From positions 496,001-560,000 of the forward strand of contig CAWFNW010000002.1 in assembly GCA_963817405.1 (NCBI GenBank): 64,000 nucleotides of DNA, written 5' to 3'. Shown in pieces: positions 53,237 through 62,252 of this stretch. A program made the translations under genes and the position numbers. The notes below the pieces were generated by a model that was not told where the DNA came from, did not search any database, and saw nothing but the letters and a program-made list of their open reading frames with translations. Every line of letters starts with the position of its first letter. Within the stretch, counting starts at the first letter, position 1. Origin of the DNA: CAWFNW01 sp963817405 (GTDB lineage: Bacteria; Actinomycetota; Coriobacteriia; Anaerosomatales; Anaerosomataceae).

Positions 53237-54262
53237 ATGGCGTGGGACAAGGTACTTCCCGCTCGCCCGGTGGTGGCCGTGGCCGGTGCCACGGGCGCCG
53301 TCGGCATCGAGATGCTCAAGGTGCTCGAACAGCGGGCGTTTCCGGCGGCGCGTGTCGTGGCGCTCGCGTCGTCGCGGTCGGCGGGCAAGCGCCTCCCGTT
53401 CGCCGACAGCGAGCTCGTCGTGCAGGAGATGACGCCCGCGAGCTTCGAGGGCGTCGACATCGCACTCTTCAGCGCCGGCGGCTCGGTGAGCATGGCGATG
53501 CGCGACGCGGTTGTAGGAGCCGGTTGCGTGATGATCGACAACTCCTCTGCCTTCCGGATGGACGACGACGTGCCGTTGGTGGTGCCGGAGGTGAACGCCG
53601 GCGACGTGATGCTTCACGCCGGCGTCATTGCGAACCCCAACTGCTCGACGATCCAGATGGTCGTCGCGCTCAAGCCGTTGCACGACCTTGCGCCCATCGA
53701 GAGGGTGGTCGTATCCAGCTACCAGGCGGCATCGGGTGCCGGTCAGGCTGCCATGGACGAGCTCTACGAACAGTCGGCGGACTTCCTCGCGGGACGCGAG
53801 CTCACGGTCCAGCAGTTCGCCCACCGCATCGCGTTCAACTGCATCCCGCACATCGACGTCTTCCTCGACGACGGCTCCACGAAAGAGGAGTGGAAGATGG
53901 TCGTCGAGACCAAGAAGATCATGCACGCGCCGGCCATCGAGGTCGCGGCCACGTGCGTCCGCGTGCCGGTGCTGCGATGCCACTCGGAGTCCGTGAACGT
54001 GCAGTTCGCCGCGCCGGTGGGCCTCGACGCCGCACGCGCGGCCCTCGCTGCGGCCCCCGGCGTCACGCTCATGGATGATCCCGGCACGAAGTCGTATCCG
54101 ATGCCGGCGCTCCTCGAAGGCACCGATGACGTCTACGTCGGGCGGCTGCGCGTGGATCCCACGGTCCCCCACGGCCTTCAGTTCTGGTGCGTGGCGGACC
54201 AGCTGCGAAAGGGCGCAGCTCTGAACGCCGTGCAGATAGCCGAGGCCCTGCTGCCGCGCTAA
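53237..54262 (+). CDS. asd: Aspartate-semialdehyde dehydrogenase
   Basis: Reduces aspartyl phosphate to the semialdehyde with NADPH. 341 residues. NADP motif VAVAGATGAVGIEML, ALFSAGGSVS, the catalytic cysteine in NPNCSTIQM, SSYQAASGAGQAAM, and the catalytic histidine in RCHSESVN. ATG 53237 is two bases after lysC, so the two form an operon; a longer frame from 52145 is only a shadow of lysC. The bases up to the next gene, 67 in all, hold a small GCCTG/CAGGC hairpin. Confidence 0.96.
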   Translation: MAWDKVLPARPVVAVAGATGAVGIEMLKVLEQRAFPAARVVALASSRSAGKRLPFADSELVVQEMTPASFEGVDIALFSAGGSVSMAMRDAVVGAGCVMIDNSSAFRMDDDVPLVVPEVNAGDVMLHAGVIANPNCSTIQMVVALKPLHDLAPIERVVVSSYQAASGAGQAAMDELYEQSADFLAGRELTVQQFAHRIAFNCIPHIDVFLDDGSTKEEWKMVVETKKIMHAPAIEVAATCVRVPVLRCHSESVNVQFAAPVGLDAARAALAAAPGVTLMDDPGTKSYPMPALLEGTDDVYVGRLRVDPTVPHGLQFWCVADQLRKGAALNAVQIAEALLPR

Positions 54263-54329
54263 GATTGGCCTGTTTGGCAGGCGCGTCGCCCGAAGCTGAT
54301 TCCTGCGGGGGGCTGGGAGGAGCGGACGG

Positions 54330-55013
54330 ATGGCCGAAGCGAACGTGCTCATCATCGAGGACGATGCGACCATCGCTCGATTCGTCGAGCTGGAATTGAA
54401 GCACGCCGGCTACGACGTCATGCGCGCTGCCGACGGACCTTCGGGACTGAGCGTGCTGGACTGCAATCACGTGGACCTGGTGATTCTCGACCTCATGCTT
54501 CCGGACATGGATGGCATCGAGGTCGCGCGCGAGGTGCGTCGACGCGGCTGCGATCTACCGATCTTGATGCTCACTGCCCGGGCTGAGACGCACGACGTCG
54601 TGTTGGGTTTCGACGCCGGCGCGGACGACTACATGCGCAAGCCCTTCGAGATTCCCGAGCTGCTCTCCCGCGTGAGGGCCCTGCTCAAGCGGACCCGGCC
54701 TTCCCCGCAGCAGTCCGGCCCGTACGAGGCCTCAGGGGTGCGCGTCGACCTCGACAAGCGCGAGGCGGTCCGCAACGGCGAACCGATCGATCTGACAGCG
54801 CGCGAGTTCGATCTGCTGGCATACCTTGTGGCACATGCGGGTCGCGTGATCTCCCGCGACGAGATCCTCTCCTCCGTCTGGGGCGAGCGGCAGGGCGCCG
54901 ACAGCAACGTCATCGAGGTCTTCGTCTGCCACCTCAGGAACAAGATCGAGGACCGCGAGAACAAGATCATCCAGACGATACGGGGAGTCGGCTACTTCTT
55001 TGCGAGGGGCTAG
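54330..55013 (+). CDS. OmpR-family response regulator
   Basis: 227 residues. Receiver domain with the acidic pocket EDD (VLIIEDDATIA), phospho-aspartate in VILDLMLPDMDG, threonine MLTARAE and lysine MRKPFEIPEL. The OmpR winged helix follows: LTAREFDLLAYLVAHAGRVISRDEIL, VIEVFVCHLRNKIE and IQTIRGVGYFF. The kinase gene starts at the next base after the stop, so the two form a pair. Target genes are not evident. Confidence 0.96.
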   Translation: MAEANVLIIEDDATIARFVELELKHAGYDVMRAADGPSGLSVLDCNHVDLVILDLMLPDMDGIEVAREVRRRGCDLPILMLTARAETHDVVLGFDAGADDYMRKPFEIPELLSRVRALLKRTRPSPQQSGPYEASGVRVDLDKREAVRNGEPIDLTAREFDLLAYLVAHAGRVISRDEILSSVWGERQGADSNVIEVFVCHLRNKIEDRENKIIQTIRGVGYFFARG

Positions 55014-56519
55014 ATGCGCCCGTATTCCCTGCGGGCGCGTGTCTTGTACCTCGCGATGGCGTTTGCGGTGCTGCTCGTCGGTAGCGTGACCGTCGCAACC
55101 TACTTCCTCATCTCCGACGGCATGGCGCGCTCGGCCGAAGGAACCGCCAGGCGGCTGTCGTCGCTTGCGTCCCGTTCGGTGAGCAAGACCGCCAATGACG
55201 CGATGATCGCCGCTGCAGCGGCCGGGTACACCGGTGCGGAGCGGGATCGGGTCGCCATGCGGACGCAGCTCGACACGCTCCCCACATTCCTGACGATCGG
55301 CGGAGCCGAGGACGGGTACTTCGCGCTCTATTCGCGGGACGCTTCCGGCACCCCACTCGTGCTCAGGTGGTCGAACGACGAGCGAGCCCTTATCGGTGCC
55401 GACTCGGTACGGGAGGCGGCCGCACGCGATCGGCGTCCCATCCCGTCAATGCCCGTGCCTCGTCGGCCGCTCTCAGGCCTGTTCGCGAAGGCGAATCTCG
55501 GCGTGTATGCGTGGCACCTTGCGGTACAGCTACCCGACCGCTCGATCGGGGTCATGGATGTCGTGTATCACCCCGCGCGCGAGGAGCAGATCCTCGACAG
55601 CGCACGGGGGCCGATGCTCGCGCTCTCGGCGCTCGCGTTCGTGGTCTCGATCATCATGATGCAGGTCATCATGGGGTGGGTTCTCTCGCTCGTCGAAGAA
55701 CTTCGTGCTGCTGCCGACTCGGTGGACGCCGGCCAGCTGAGCGTGCGCCTTCCCGAGCACGGTTCCTCGGAGATCTCACGGCTCGCCAAGTCGCTCAACG
55801 ACCTCCTCGATCGGCTCCGGAAGCGAGCCGACATGCAGACGCGCTTCGTGGCCGACGCGTCCCACGAGCTCGCAACTCCCGTTGCGGGCATCAGGGGCTA
55901 CGTGAACATCCTGCGTGACTGGGGAGCCGAGGATCCCGAGATGCGCGCCGAGGCCATCGAGGCGATCGACCGCGAGTCGCGCCGCATGGCCCGCCTGACG
56001 AGCGACCTCCTCTCGATGATCAGGAGTGAGGTCACCCTGGAACTCAAGACGGAGCGCTTCGACATCAACGCGGCCGCGCGCGAGGTGCTCGCGAGCGCGG
56101 CCACGCGCTACATGGATAAGCAGCTCGAGTTCATCGGTCCGGAGGAAGGCTCACTCTGGCTGGAAGGTGACCTCGAGCACACCGAGGAAGTCCTCTCGAT
56201 CCTCGTCGACAATGCGTGCAAGTACACCCCGCCGGGCGGTCGAGTGCAGCTGACGACGCGGCGGCAGCGCGACCGCATCATCGTCGATGTCACCGACACC
56301 GGCGTCGGCATCACCGAACAGGACCTGCCCAACATCTTTGAGCGCTTCTACCGCAGTGACACGTCGCGCACGAAAGACGTGGAGGGCTTCGGACTGGGGC
56401 TGCCCATCGCCAAGTACATCACGCTTATGAGCGGGGGCACGCTCTGGGTCAAGAGCGTCATCGGTTCAGGCACGACGTTCACGGTCTCGCTGCCCCGCAA
56501 GCGCGCCAAGGAAGCGTAA
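55014..56519 (+). CDS. Sensor histidine kinase
   Basis: 501 residues. Helix at about 10-32, an extracytoplasmic sensor region of about 165 residues, and helix at about 203-225 (ALSALAFVVSIIMMQVIMGW). HAMP follows, then the dimerisation helix with phospho-histidine in ASHELATPVAGIRGY. ATPase boxes: N VDNACKYTPPGG, G1 DTGVGI, F FERFYRSD and G2 GFGLGLPIA. All catalytic residues are visible. The H-box has ATP rather than the commoner RTP. Partner of the response regulator upstream. The signal is unknown. Confidence 0.95.
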   Translation: MRPYSLRARVLYLAMAFAVLLVGSVTVATYFLISDGMARSAEGTARRLSSLASRSVSKTANDAMIAAAAAGYTGAERDRVAMRTQLDTLPTFLTIGGAEDGYFALYSRDASGTPLVLRWSNDERALIGADSVREAAARDRRPIPSMPVPRRPLSGLFAKANLGVYAWHLAVQLPDRSIGVMDVVYHPAREEQILDSARGPMLALSALAFVVSIIMMQVIMGWVLSLVEELRAAADSVDAGQLSVRLPEHGSSEISRLAKSLNDLLDRLRKRADMQTRFVADASHELATPVAGIRGYVNILRDWGAEDPEMRAEAIEAIDRESRRMARLTSDLLSMIRSEVTLELKTERFDINAAAREVLASAATRYMDKQLEFIGPEEGSLWLEGDLEHTEEVLSILVDNACKYTPPGGRVQLTTRRQRDRIIVDVTDTGVGITEQDLPNIFERFYRSDTSRTKDVEGFGLGLPIAKYITLMSGGTLWVKSVIGSGTTFTVSLPRKRAKEA

Positions 56520-56525
56520 GCCTCG

Positions 56526-57086
56526 GTGCGCAGGACCCGGTACATCGCGCAGGCGGGCGTGATCGCGGCAGTCTACGCGTCGCTGACGCTTATGACGCTC
56601 CAACTGCCGAGCCAGCTGGGGTGGGGCCTCGTGCAGCTCAGGATGAGCGAGGCCGTCACCGTGGTCGCGTGTCTGACGCCCGCCGCGATCCCGGGCTTGT
56701 GGCTAGGAGCCGCTGCCGCCAACGCGTTCATGGTCTCGCAGGTGGGTCCGCTCGCGCTCCTCGACGTCGTCTTCGGATCGCTCGGTTCGCTCCTCGGCGC
56801 GGCGTGGGCGTGGCGCTTCCGCAGCAGGCCGGCCGTCGCGCTCGCCGGGCCGGTTGTGGCCAATGCCCTCATCGTCCCCGCGTACCTGCCGATACTCCTG
56901 AAGGGGCTCGGGCTCTACCGCGTGCCGCTCGTGGGTATCGACCTCGAGGGGCATTGGGTCATGATGTACCTGTTCGGCGTTCTTGCGATCGGCATCGGGC
57001 AGGCGATCGTCGTCTACGGGCTCGGCTGGCCGCTCCTCAAGACGCTTCGCCGGATGGGGATCGACCGGTTGCTCGGGCAGGACTGA
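56526..57086 (+). CDS. queT: QueT-like transporter (queuosine-precursor ECF component)
   Basis: 186 residues, about five or six helices. GVIAAVYASLTLMTL at the start, LVQLRMSEAVTVVACLTPAAIPGLWLGAAAAN (read in parts) and LLDVVFGSLGSLLGA match the QueT/DUF988 family, substrate-binding components of energy-coupling-factor transporters. No ECF ATPase or queuosine gene is in the window and there is no preQ1 riboswitch: it follows the kinase gene by six bases and is probably read with it. Substrate assignment rests on family only. Confidence 0.8.
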   Translation: MRRTRYIAQAGVIAAVYASLTLMTLQLPSQLGWGLVQLRMSEAVTVVACLTPAAIPGLWLGAAAANAFMVSQVGPLALLDVVFGSLGSLLGAAWAWRFRSRPAVALAGPVVANALIVPAYLPILLKGLGLYRVPLVGIDLEGHWVMMYLFGVLAIGIGQAIVVYGLGWPLLKTLRRMGIDRLLGQD

Positions 57087-57098
57087 CACGGGAGCGAC

Positions 57099-58922
57099 AT
57101 GACGGCAGGCGTTCGCAGAGGCGGCAGGCACGAGGCGGCGCCGGGCCCGCTCATCGAAGCGCGCGGCGCTTCCTGCGCTGCGTGCTGGGAGTGCGTCCGC
57201 TCGTGCCCGGTCCGCGCGATCCGCATCGTTGACGACCAGGCCGAGATCATCGCCGAGAAGTGCGTCGCCTGCGGGCAGTGCGTCAGCGCCTGTGGCACCC
57301 ACGGCTTCGGCGCGCGAGACGACACCCCTGCGGTCCTCGAGCTGCTGCGCGGCGGCCGTCCGGTCGTCGCCGTGCTCGCGACGGAGTTCATCGCGGCGCT
57401 TCACCCGCTCACGGTTGAAGACATCGGTGCTGCGCTCGACGCCCTCGGGTTCCATGCGGTCGAAACGACGCTCTTGGGCGAGGAACTCGTCGCGCAAGAG
57501 TACGAACGCCTGCATGCACGCGATGACGCGCTCCTCGTGCTGCGCTCGACGTGCCCCGTGGTCGTGGACTTCGTGCGCGCCTTCCATCCGGCGCTCACGG
57601 GAGCGCTGGCGCCGATCGTGCCGCCGTACATCGCGCAGGCCGAGCTCATCCGGGAGCTCTATCCTGCGGACGTCGCGATCGTCTACGTGAGCCCGTGCTT
57701 CGCTCGCAAAGACGAGATTCGCGACGCTCAGTTCGCCGGTGTCGTCGACGTCGCGATCGACTTCCTCGAGCTCTCGCGCCTCATCAGCGGCGCCGGACCG
57801 CTCACGGCGGTCGGCGACCCTCACGCGCCCTCAGTGCACCGCCCCACCGTCCTCAAGGAGATCTCGCTCACGGACGGTTTCCCGCGCACGACGCTCGCCG
57901 GTCGCGACATGACCGACACTCGTCTGTGCGTCGTACGTGGGCTCGAGGACCTCGACCACTTGCTCACCGCGATCGAGGCCGGTGAGACGGCTCCGTGCAT
58001 CGTCGACATGCTCAACTGCGAGGGCTGTATCGACGGCCCCGCCGTCAATCCGGGTCTGTCCGTGTTCGCCAAGCGGAACATCGAGATGGCAGCCTACGAG
58101 ATGCCGGGCATCACGCGCGTCAGCACGCGTTCGCTGCTCGGCGTCCTCCCGGCCGTGCCGGTCGTCCGGTCGTTCGAGCCGCGCCCGTGGTCGCTGCCGG
58201 AACCCTCCGAGCAGCAGATCGACCGGGCGCTTCGTGAAGGCGGATTCGCATCGCGGGCAGACGCGCTCGACTGCGGCGCGTGCGGGTACGACACCTGCGT
58301 CGAGCATGCAGCGGCGGTCATCAGGGGCGAGTCCACGTGGCTGATGTGCCTTCCCCTGCAGCGGCAGCGGCTTGGTGAGGCGGTCTCGGAGACTACCGCG
58401 CTGCAGACCGTCGATGCGCTCACGGGGCTTTGGAATGGCCGCGCCTTCTCAGAGCGCCTGGCGCTTGAGGTCGCGCGTTACCAACGGTACGGCACGTTGC
58501 TGTCGCTCGCGCTCATCGACATCGACGGGCTCGGCGCGATCAACGAGGCGTACAGCGAGGTCGCCGGAGATGCCGTGCTTCGCGCGCTCGGGGAGATGCT
58601 GCGAGGGCTCACTCGGCGTACCGATGCCCCGGCGCGCCTGCATACCGACCGTTTCGCGCTGCTGCTGCCGGGGGTGAACAAGACCGCCGCGTTCGCGGTG
58701 GCTGAGAAGCTTCGCGCCGAGCTGCGCGAGCGGCCGCTTCTCCGGGTTGCGCAGGGCGCTCTCGAGGGGAATAGACTTGGTATCGATGTGACGGTCTGCA
58801 TCGGCATCGCGTCGGCAAGCCCCACCACGCACGATGCAGACGCGCTCCTGACGGCTGCGGACGCAGCCCTCGGGTCGGCCATGGCGGCGGGGAGGGACGA
58901 GTTGCGCCTCGCCGCAGGCTAG
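57099..58922 (+). CDS. [FeFe]-hydrogenase-like Fe-S sensor protein fused to a degenerate GGDEF domain
   Basis: 607 residues, no membrane helix. Order: two [4Fe-4S] motifs (CAACWECVRSCP and CVACGQCVSAC, about 25-70). Then a hydrogenase large-subunit-like domain (about 85-360) with STCPVVV in place of TSCCP, SPCFARKDE, and NCEGCIDGP with CxxC spacing. A further Fe-S domain has CGACGYDTC and a fourth Cys (about 388-415). Last is a GGDEF domain (about 430-600). The H-cluster cysteines for a cubane may remain, but the proton-transfer Cys is a Thr. The GGDEF motif is HTDRF (58641-58655), yet RRTD five residues before it (58614-58625) fits the c-di-GMP I-site. Likely a sensor; catalysis is improbable. 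Confidence 0.9.
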   Translation: MTAGVRRGGRHEAAPGPLIEARGASCAACWECVRSCPVRAIRIVDDQAEIIAEKCVACGQCVSACGTHGFGARDDTPAVLELLRGGRPVVAVLATEFIAALHPLTVEDIGAALDALGFHAVETTLLGEELVAQEYERLHARDDALLVLRSTCPVVVDFVRAFHPALTGALAPIVPPYIAQAELIRELYPADVAIVYVSPCFARKDEIRDAQFAGVVDVAIDFLELSRLISGAGPLTAVGDPHAPSVHRPTVLKEISLTDGFPRTTLAGRDMTDTRLCVVRGLEDLDHLLTAIEAGETAPCIVDMLNCEGCIDGPAVNPGLSVFAKRNIEMAAYEMPGITRVSTRSLLGVLPAVPVVRSFEPRPWSLPEPSEQQIDRALREGGFASRADALDCGACGYDTCVEHAAAVIRGESTWLMCLPLQRQRLGEAVSETTALQTVDALTGLWNGRAFSERLALEVARYQRYGTLLSLALIDIDGLGAINEAYSEVAGDAVLRALGEMLRGLTRRTDAPARLHTDRFALLLPGVNKTAAFAVAEKLRAELRERPLLRVAQGALEGNRLGIDVTVCIGIASASPTTHDADALLTAADAALGSAMAAGRDELRLAAG

Positions 58923-58930
58923 GAGTGAGC

Positions 58931-59959
58931 GTGCACGAAGCGTTATTGTGGGAGGCCGATGGCGAGCGGGTGCACTGCCTGCTCTGCCCCCATGACTGCC
59001 GGATCGCTCCCGGCGCGCGCGGTGTCTGCGGTGTCCGCGAGAACCAAAGCGGGCGTCTGATCGCGCTCACGTACGGTGTCGTCTCCTCCGTGGCTGTCGA
59101 TCCGATCGAGAAGAAGCCCGTCTTCCACTATCGGCCGGGGACGCTCGCGTTCTCACTCGGCAGCGTCGGGTGCACCATGAGGTGCTCGCACTGCCAGAAC
59201 TGGCAGATCAGCCGCGGCCGTCCGGGCGAGGACGGCCTCGAGTTCCTCGAGCCGGACGCCGCCATCGCGCTCGCGCGCAGCAAGGGCTGCCAAGGCGTGG
59301 CGTTCACCTACAACGAGCCGGTCATCTGGATCGAGTACGTTGCAGACGTCAGCCGCCTCGCCCACGAAGCCGGCCTCTACACCGTCATGGTGACGAACGG
59401 CTACATCACCGAGGCCGGCCTGGACGCGCTTGGCGGCCTGATCGACGTCTGGCGCGTGGACGTCAAAGGATTCGACGACGCGACGGTCCGGAAGCTCTGC
59501 AAGGTCCGCTCGGTGGCACCGATCTTGGCGATGGCGGCGCGCGCCAAGCGGCGGTGGAGCATGCATGTGGAGGTCGTGACCAACGTCATCCCGACGGTCA
59601 ACGATGATGAGGCGACTCTCCGCGGCATCGCTCAGTGGATCGCGACGGAGCTGGGCGAAGACACGCCGTGGCATATCACGCGGTTCTTCCCGTACCTCGA
59701 TCTCGCGCACCTTCCGCCGACGCCGCTCGCAACCCTGAAGCGCGCGGTCGACATCGGTCGAGAGGTAGGCCTTCACTTCGTCTACCTCGGCAACACGGAC
59801 GCGCCGGGTGGCGAGGACACGCGTTGTCCCGAGTGCGACGCGCTGCTCGTCGAGCGCGAGCGATACACCACGCGTCGCCGCGAACTCGAGGATGGCCGGT
59901 GCGCTGCATGCGGGCGGGACGTGGGAATCGTGGAGGCGCCGTCTACAGGTGGTACCTGA
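58931..59959 (+). CDS. amrS: AmrS-type radical SAM enzyme (AmmeMemoRadiSam system, PflA-like)
   Basis: 342 residues. An N-terminal CLLCPHDC with CGV gives a possible extra cysteine site. The radical SAM cluster motif is CTMRCSHC, within GSVGCTMRCSHCQNWQISR, followed by GVAFTYNEPVIWIEYV. Two zinc-ribbon-like pairs, CPEC and CAAC, end the protein. This is the AmrS group (COG1180). Its partners AMMECR1 and Memo are not in the window. GTG 58931 with AGGAG before it is preferred over GTG 58925. It follows the hydrogenase-like gene by 8 bases, a likely operon. Confidence 0.9.
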   Translation: MHEALLWEADGERVHCLLCPHDCRIAPGARGVCGVRENQSGRLIALTYGVVSSVAVDPIEKKPVFHYRPGTLAFSLGSVGCTMRCSHCQNWQISRGRPGEDGLEFLEPDAAIALARSKGCQGVAFTYNEPVIWIEYVADVSRLAHEAGLYTVMVTNGYITEAGLDALGGLIDVWRVDVKGFDDATVRKLCKVRSVAPILAMAARAKRRWSMHVEVVTNVIPTVNDDEATLRGIAQWIATELGEDTPWHITRFFPYLDLAHLPPTPLATLKRAVDIGREVGLHFVYLGNTDAPGGEDTRCPECDALLVERERYTTRRRELEDGRCAACGRDVGIVEAPSTGGT

Positions 59960-60039
59960 GGACGATAGCGCTATGATGTCCCCAGACCGCCACGTGGTCC
60001 CGCCCACCACTCCCGACAACACCTCAGAAGGACCCTGCC

Positions 60040-61284
60040 GTGGAAGCAAGTGTGATCATCCCGACGTTCTGGACCCGCCGCCGCACGCGCGGTTCCGAAC
60101 GGCGCAGCCCGTACCGCTACGACCACCCGACCCCGATCGACCAGGACGGCACCCTTCCTGAGTGCCTGCGGTCGCTCCAAGGCGTCGAGGGACTCTGCAA
60201 GGTTGTGCTCATCGTCGCGACGACCGACCCGTCGGTCGAGCACGCCGCAGAGGACCGCGTTGCGGGCATCCTCGCAGACTTCCCCGAGCTCGACTCCCTC
60301 GTTGTCGGTCCCGCCGAAATGGGCTCGATCCACCGGCGCATGGAGCAACTGGAGTTCGCCGACATCCTCAGCGGTGTCAGCCTCGACGGCTACGGCGCGG
60401 TCCGAAACGTCGGGCTGATGGTCTCGGCAGCCCTCGGCTGCGACCTCGCCGTCTTCCTTGACGACGACCAGATCATCACGGACCCGGCGTTCCTGACGAG
60501 GGCCATGGAAGGGATCGGGAGCCGCACGAAGGACGGCAAAGTCATCCTTGCAAAGAGCGGGTACTACACGGATGTCGAGGGTCGCCACCAGGTGGCACGC
60601 GACGTCGCGTGGTCGGATTTGTTCTGGCGGCAAAACGAGGCGTACAACGAAGCGCTCGCGGTGGTTGCCGCCCCGCCGCGCATCCGGCCGTCCACGCTCG
60701 CCTTCGGCGGCTGTTTTGCCCTCCACCGCCACATGTACTGCGCGGTCTCGTTCGACCCATGGGTCGTCAGGGGCGAGGACATCGACTACGTGATCAACGC
60801 CCGCATGCACGGCGGCGATGTGTTTCTCGACGGCGAGTGGCACGTGGTCCACCGCCCGCCGCAGGTGCCAAGCGAGGCCGCAGCGTTTCGGCAGGACGTG
60901 TTCCGCTTCATCTACGAGCATCGGAAGCTTGAGTTCTCGGCATCGCAGGTGGATCTGCGGCAGGTGACGCCGTCGTCCCTCCAGCCGTATCCGGGGCCGT
61001 TCGTGGACTCGTCGATCAACCGGCGCGCTCGGGCGACCGCGCTTCTGCGAGCGCTCGCCGGCAAGGAGTCCAAGGAGTACCTGGACATCGCGCGCCACGC
61101 GATTGCTGCCGCATCGGACTTCGCTCGTGACAACTGCGAACGCTACTTCGCGTTCCAGCGCCGGTGGCCGCTTCTGATGGATGCACTGTGGGAAGACGTC
61201 GCGCTCAAGTCGCTCTTCACCGGCGAGCGCCGCATGGACCGCAGCGCGATCACGGGACGCTTCCCGGCACTCCGTCCGGACTGA
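60040..61284 (+). CDS. GT-A family (GT2-like) glycosyltransferase
   Basis: 414 residues. Nucleotide-sugar fold with ASVIIPTFWTRRRT at the start and the DXD-type metal motif FLDDDQII at about residue 148. An acceptor region with FGGCFALHRHMY and WVVRGEDIDYVINARM, the likely catalytic acid near GED, follows. The last 120 residues are helical. It resembles soluble transferases such as those making glucosyl- or mannosyl-glycerates, but the substrate cannot be fixed. GTG 60040 after AGAAGGA. The next gene starts at the last base of its stop. Confidence 0.82.
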   Translation: MEASVIIPTFWTRRRTRGSERRSPYRYDHPTPIDQDGTLPECLRSLQGVEGLCKVVLIVATTDPSVEHAAEDRVAGILADFPELDSLVVGPAEMGSIHRRMEQLEFADILSGVSLDGYGAVRNVGLMVSAALGCDLAVFLDDDQIITDPAFLTRAMEGIGSRTKDGKVILAKSGYYTDVEGRHQVARDVAWSDLFWRQNEAYNEALAVVAAPPRIRPSTLAFGGCFALHRHMYCAVSFDPWVVRGEDIDYVINARMHGGDVFLDGEWHVVHRPPQVPSEAAAFRQDVFRFIYEHRKLEFSASQVDLRQVTPSSLQPYPGPFVDSSINRRARATALLRALAGKESKEYLDIARHAIAAASDFARDNCERYFAFQRRWPLLMDALWEDVALKSLFTGERRMDRSAITGRFPALRPD

Positions 61285-62078
61285 TGAGCCCGAGCGAGTT
61301 CCTCCCGCCGGTAGCCGTCGGCCTCGCGGCCGGCTATCTGTCCGGCCAGTTCGGCATCGGCGGCGGGCTCGTAACGACGCCGGCCATCCGTCTCCTGCTC
61401 GGGTATCCCGCGCTCGTCGCTGTGGGGACACCGCTCCTCGTCGTGCTGCCCACGGCGGTGACGGGTGCCGTCGCCTACGCGCGTCGCGGCCTCGTCGACG
61501 CCCGCGCCGGCTTCGTCATCGGGGCCGCCGGCGCGGCTGCGTCCGTCGCCGGCGCGCTTGCCACCCGGCTCGTCGGCGGCCCGACTGTCCTCGTCGTGAC
61601 CGCGGTCTTGATCCTCTGGATGGCAGTCGACATGGTGCTGCTGGCACTCCGGGACGAGCCGAGAGGGCCTGAGGAGGCGCCGAGCGTGCGGCGTCACGTC
61701 CCTGCCCGCCACCGGCTGGCCGGACTTGTCGTGCTTGGACTCGTTACCGGGCTGTACTCGGGCTTCCTCGGCCTCGGCGGCGGTTTCGTGGTCGTGCCGT
61801 CGCTCGTGCGCTGGTTCGGCGTCGACATCAAACGGGCGCTCGGCACGAGCCTCATCGTGGTGGCGGTTCTCGCGGTCCCGGGGAGCATCACGCACTATGC
61901 GCTCGGGAACATCGATCTCAAGCTTGCGGGGCTGCTCGCGCTCGGCGTTGTGCCCGGCGCCCTCTTGGGCGCGAAAGTCGCTGCGCGTGCTCAGGCTCGC
62001 ACCCTCAAGATGGCCTTCGCAGCGCTCCTGGTGGTTACCGGCCTCGTGCTCGGTGCGAGCGAGATCGGGCTGCTGTAA
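61284..62078 (+). CDS. TauE/SafE-family sulfite/anion exporter
   Basis: 264 residues, about eight helices in two repeats. The signature glycines occur twice: GYLSGQFGIGGGLVTTPA and GLYSGFLGLGGGFVVVPSL. The second is followed by RALGTSLIVVAVLAVPGS, and GALLGAKVAARA is the usual end of the family. Substrates include sulfite, sulfoacetate and other sulfur anions. ATG 61284 overlaps the stop of the glycosyltransferase by one base. The upstream open frame is a shadow. Confidence 0.9.
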   Translation: MSPSEFLPPVAVGLAAGYLSGQFGIGGGLVTTPAIRLLLGYPALVAVGTPLLVVLPTAVTGAVAYARRGLVDARAGFVIGAAGAAASVAGALATRLVGGPTVLVVTAVLILWMAVDMVLLALRDEPRGPEEAPSVRRHVPARHRLAGLVVLGLVTGLYSGFLGLGGGFVVVPSLVRWFGVDIKRALGTSLIVVAVLAVPGSITHYALGNIDLKLAGLLALGVVPGALLGAKVAARAQARTLKMAFAALLVVTGLVLGASEIGLL

Positions 62079-62252
62079 GCATCGGTCGCACCCGTCGGCT
62101 GTCGGTCCCGGCCGATTGACAGGGGCATGAGGCCCTGAACGCACCGTCCGCTATACTCGCAGCACGATGTGCGGACCTTAGCGCGTGCTCCAGGCCGTGA
62201 GAGAGCGTGGCACGCTGCCGGTGGCGCACCTGCGCGTTGACGGAGGGTGAGG

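Noticed and set aside
62116..62157. TTGACA and TATACT ahead of lytS as one promoter
   Set aside because: The spacing is 30 bases, far beyond the usable 16-19. Only the -10-like box is kept as a note.
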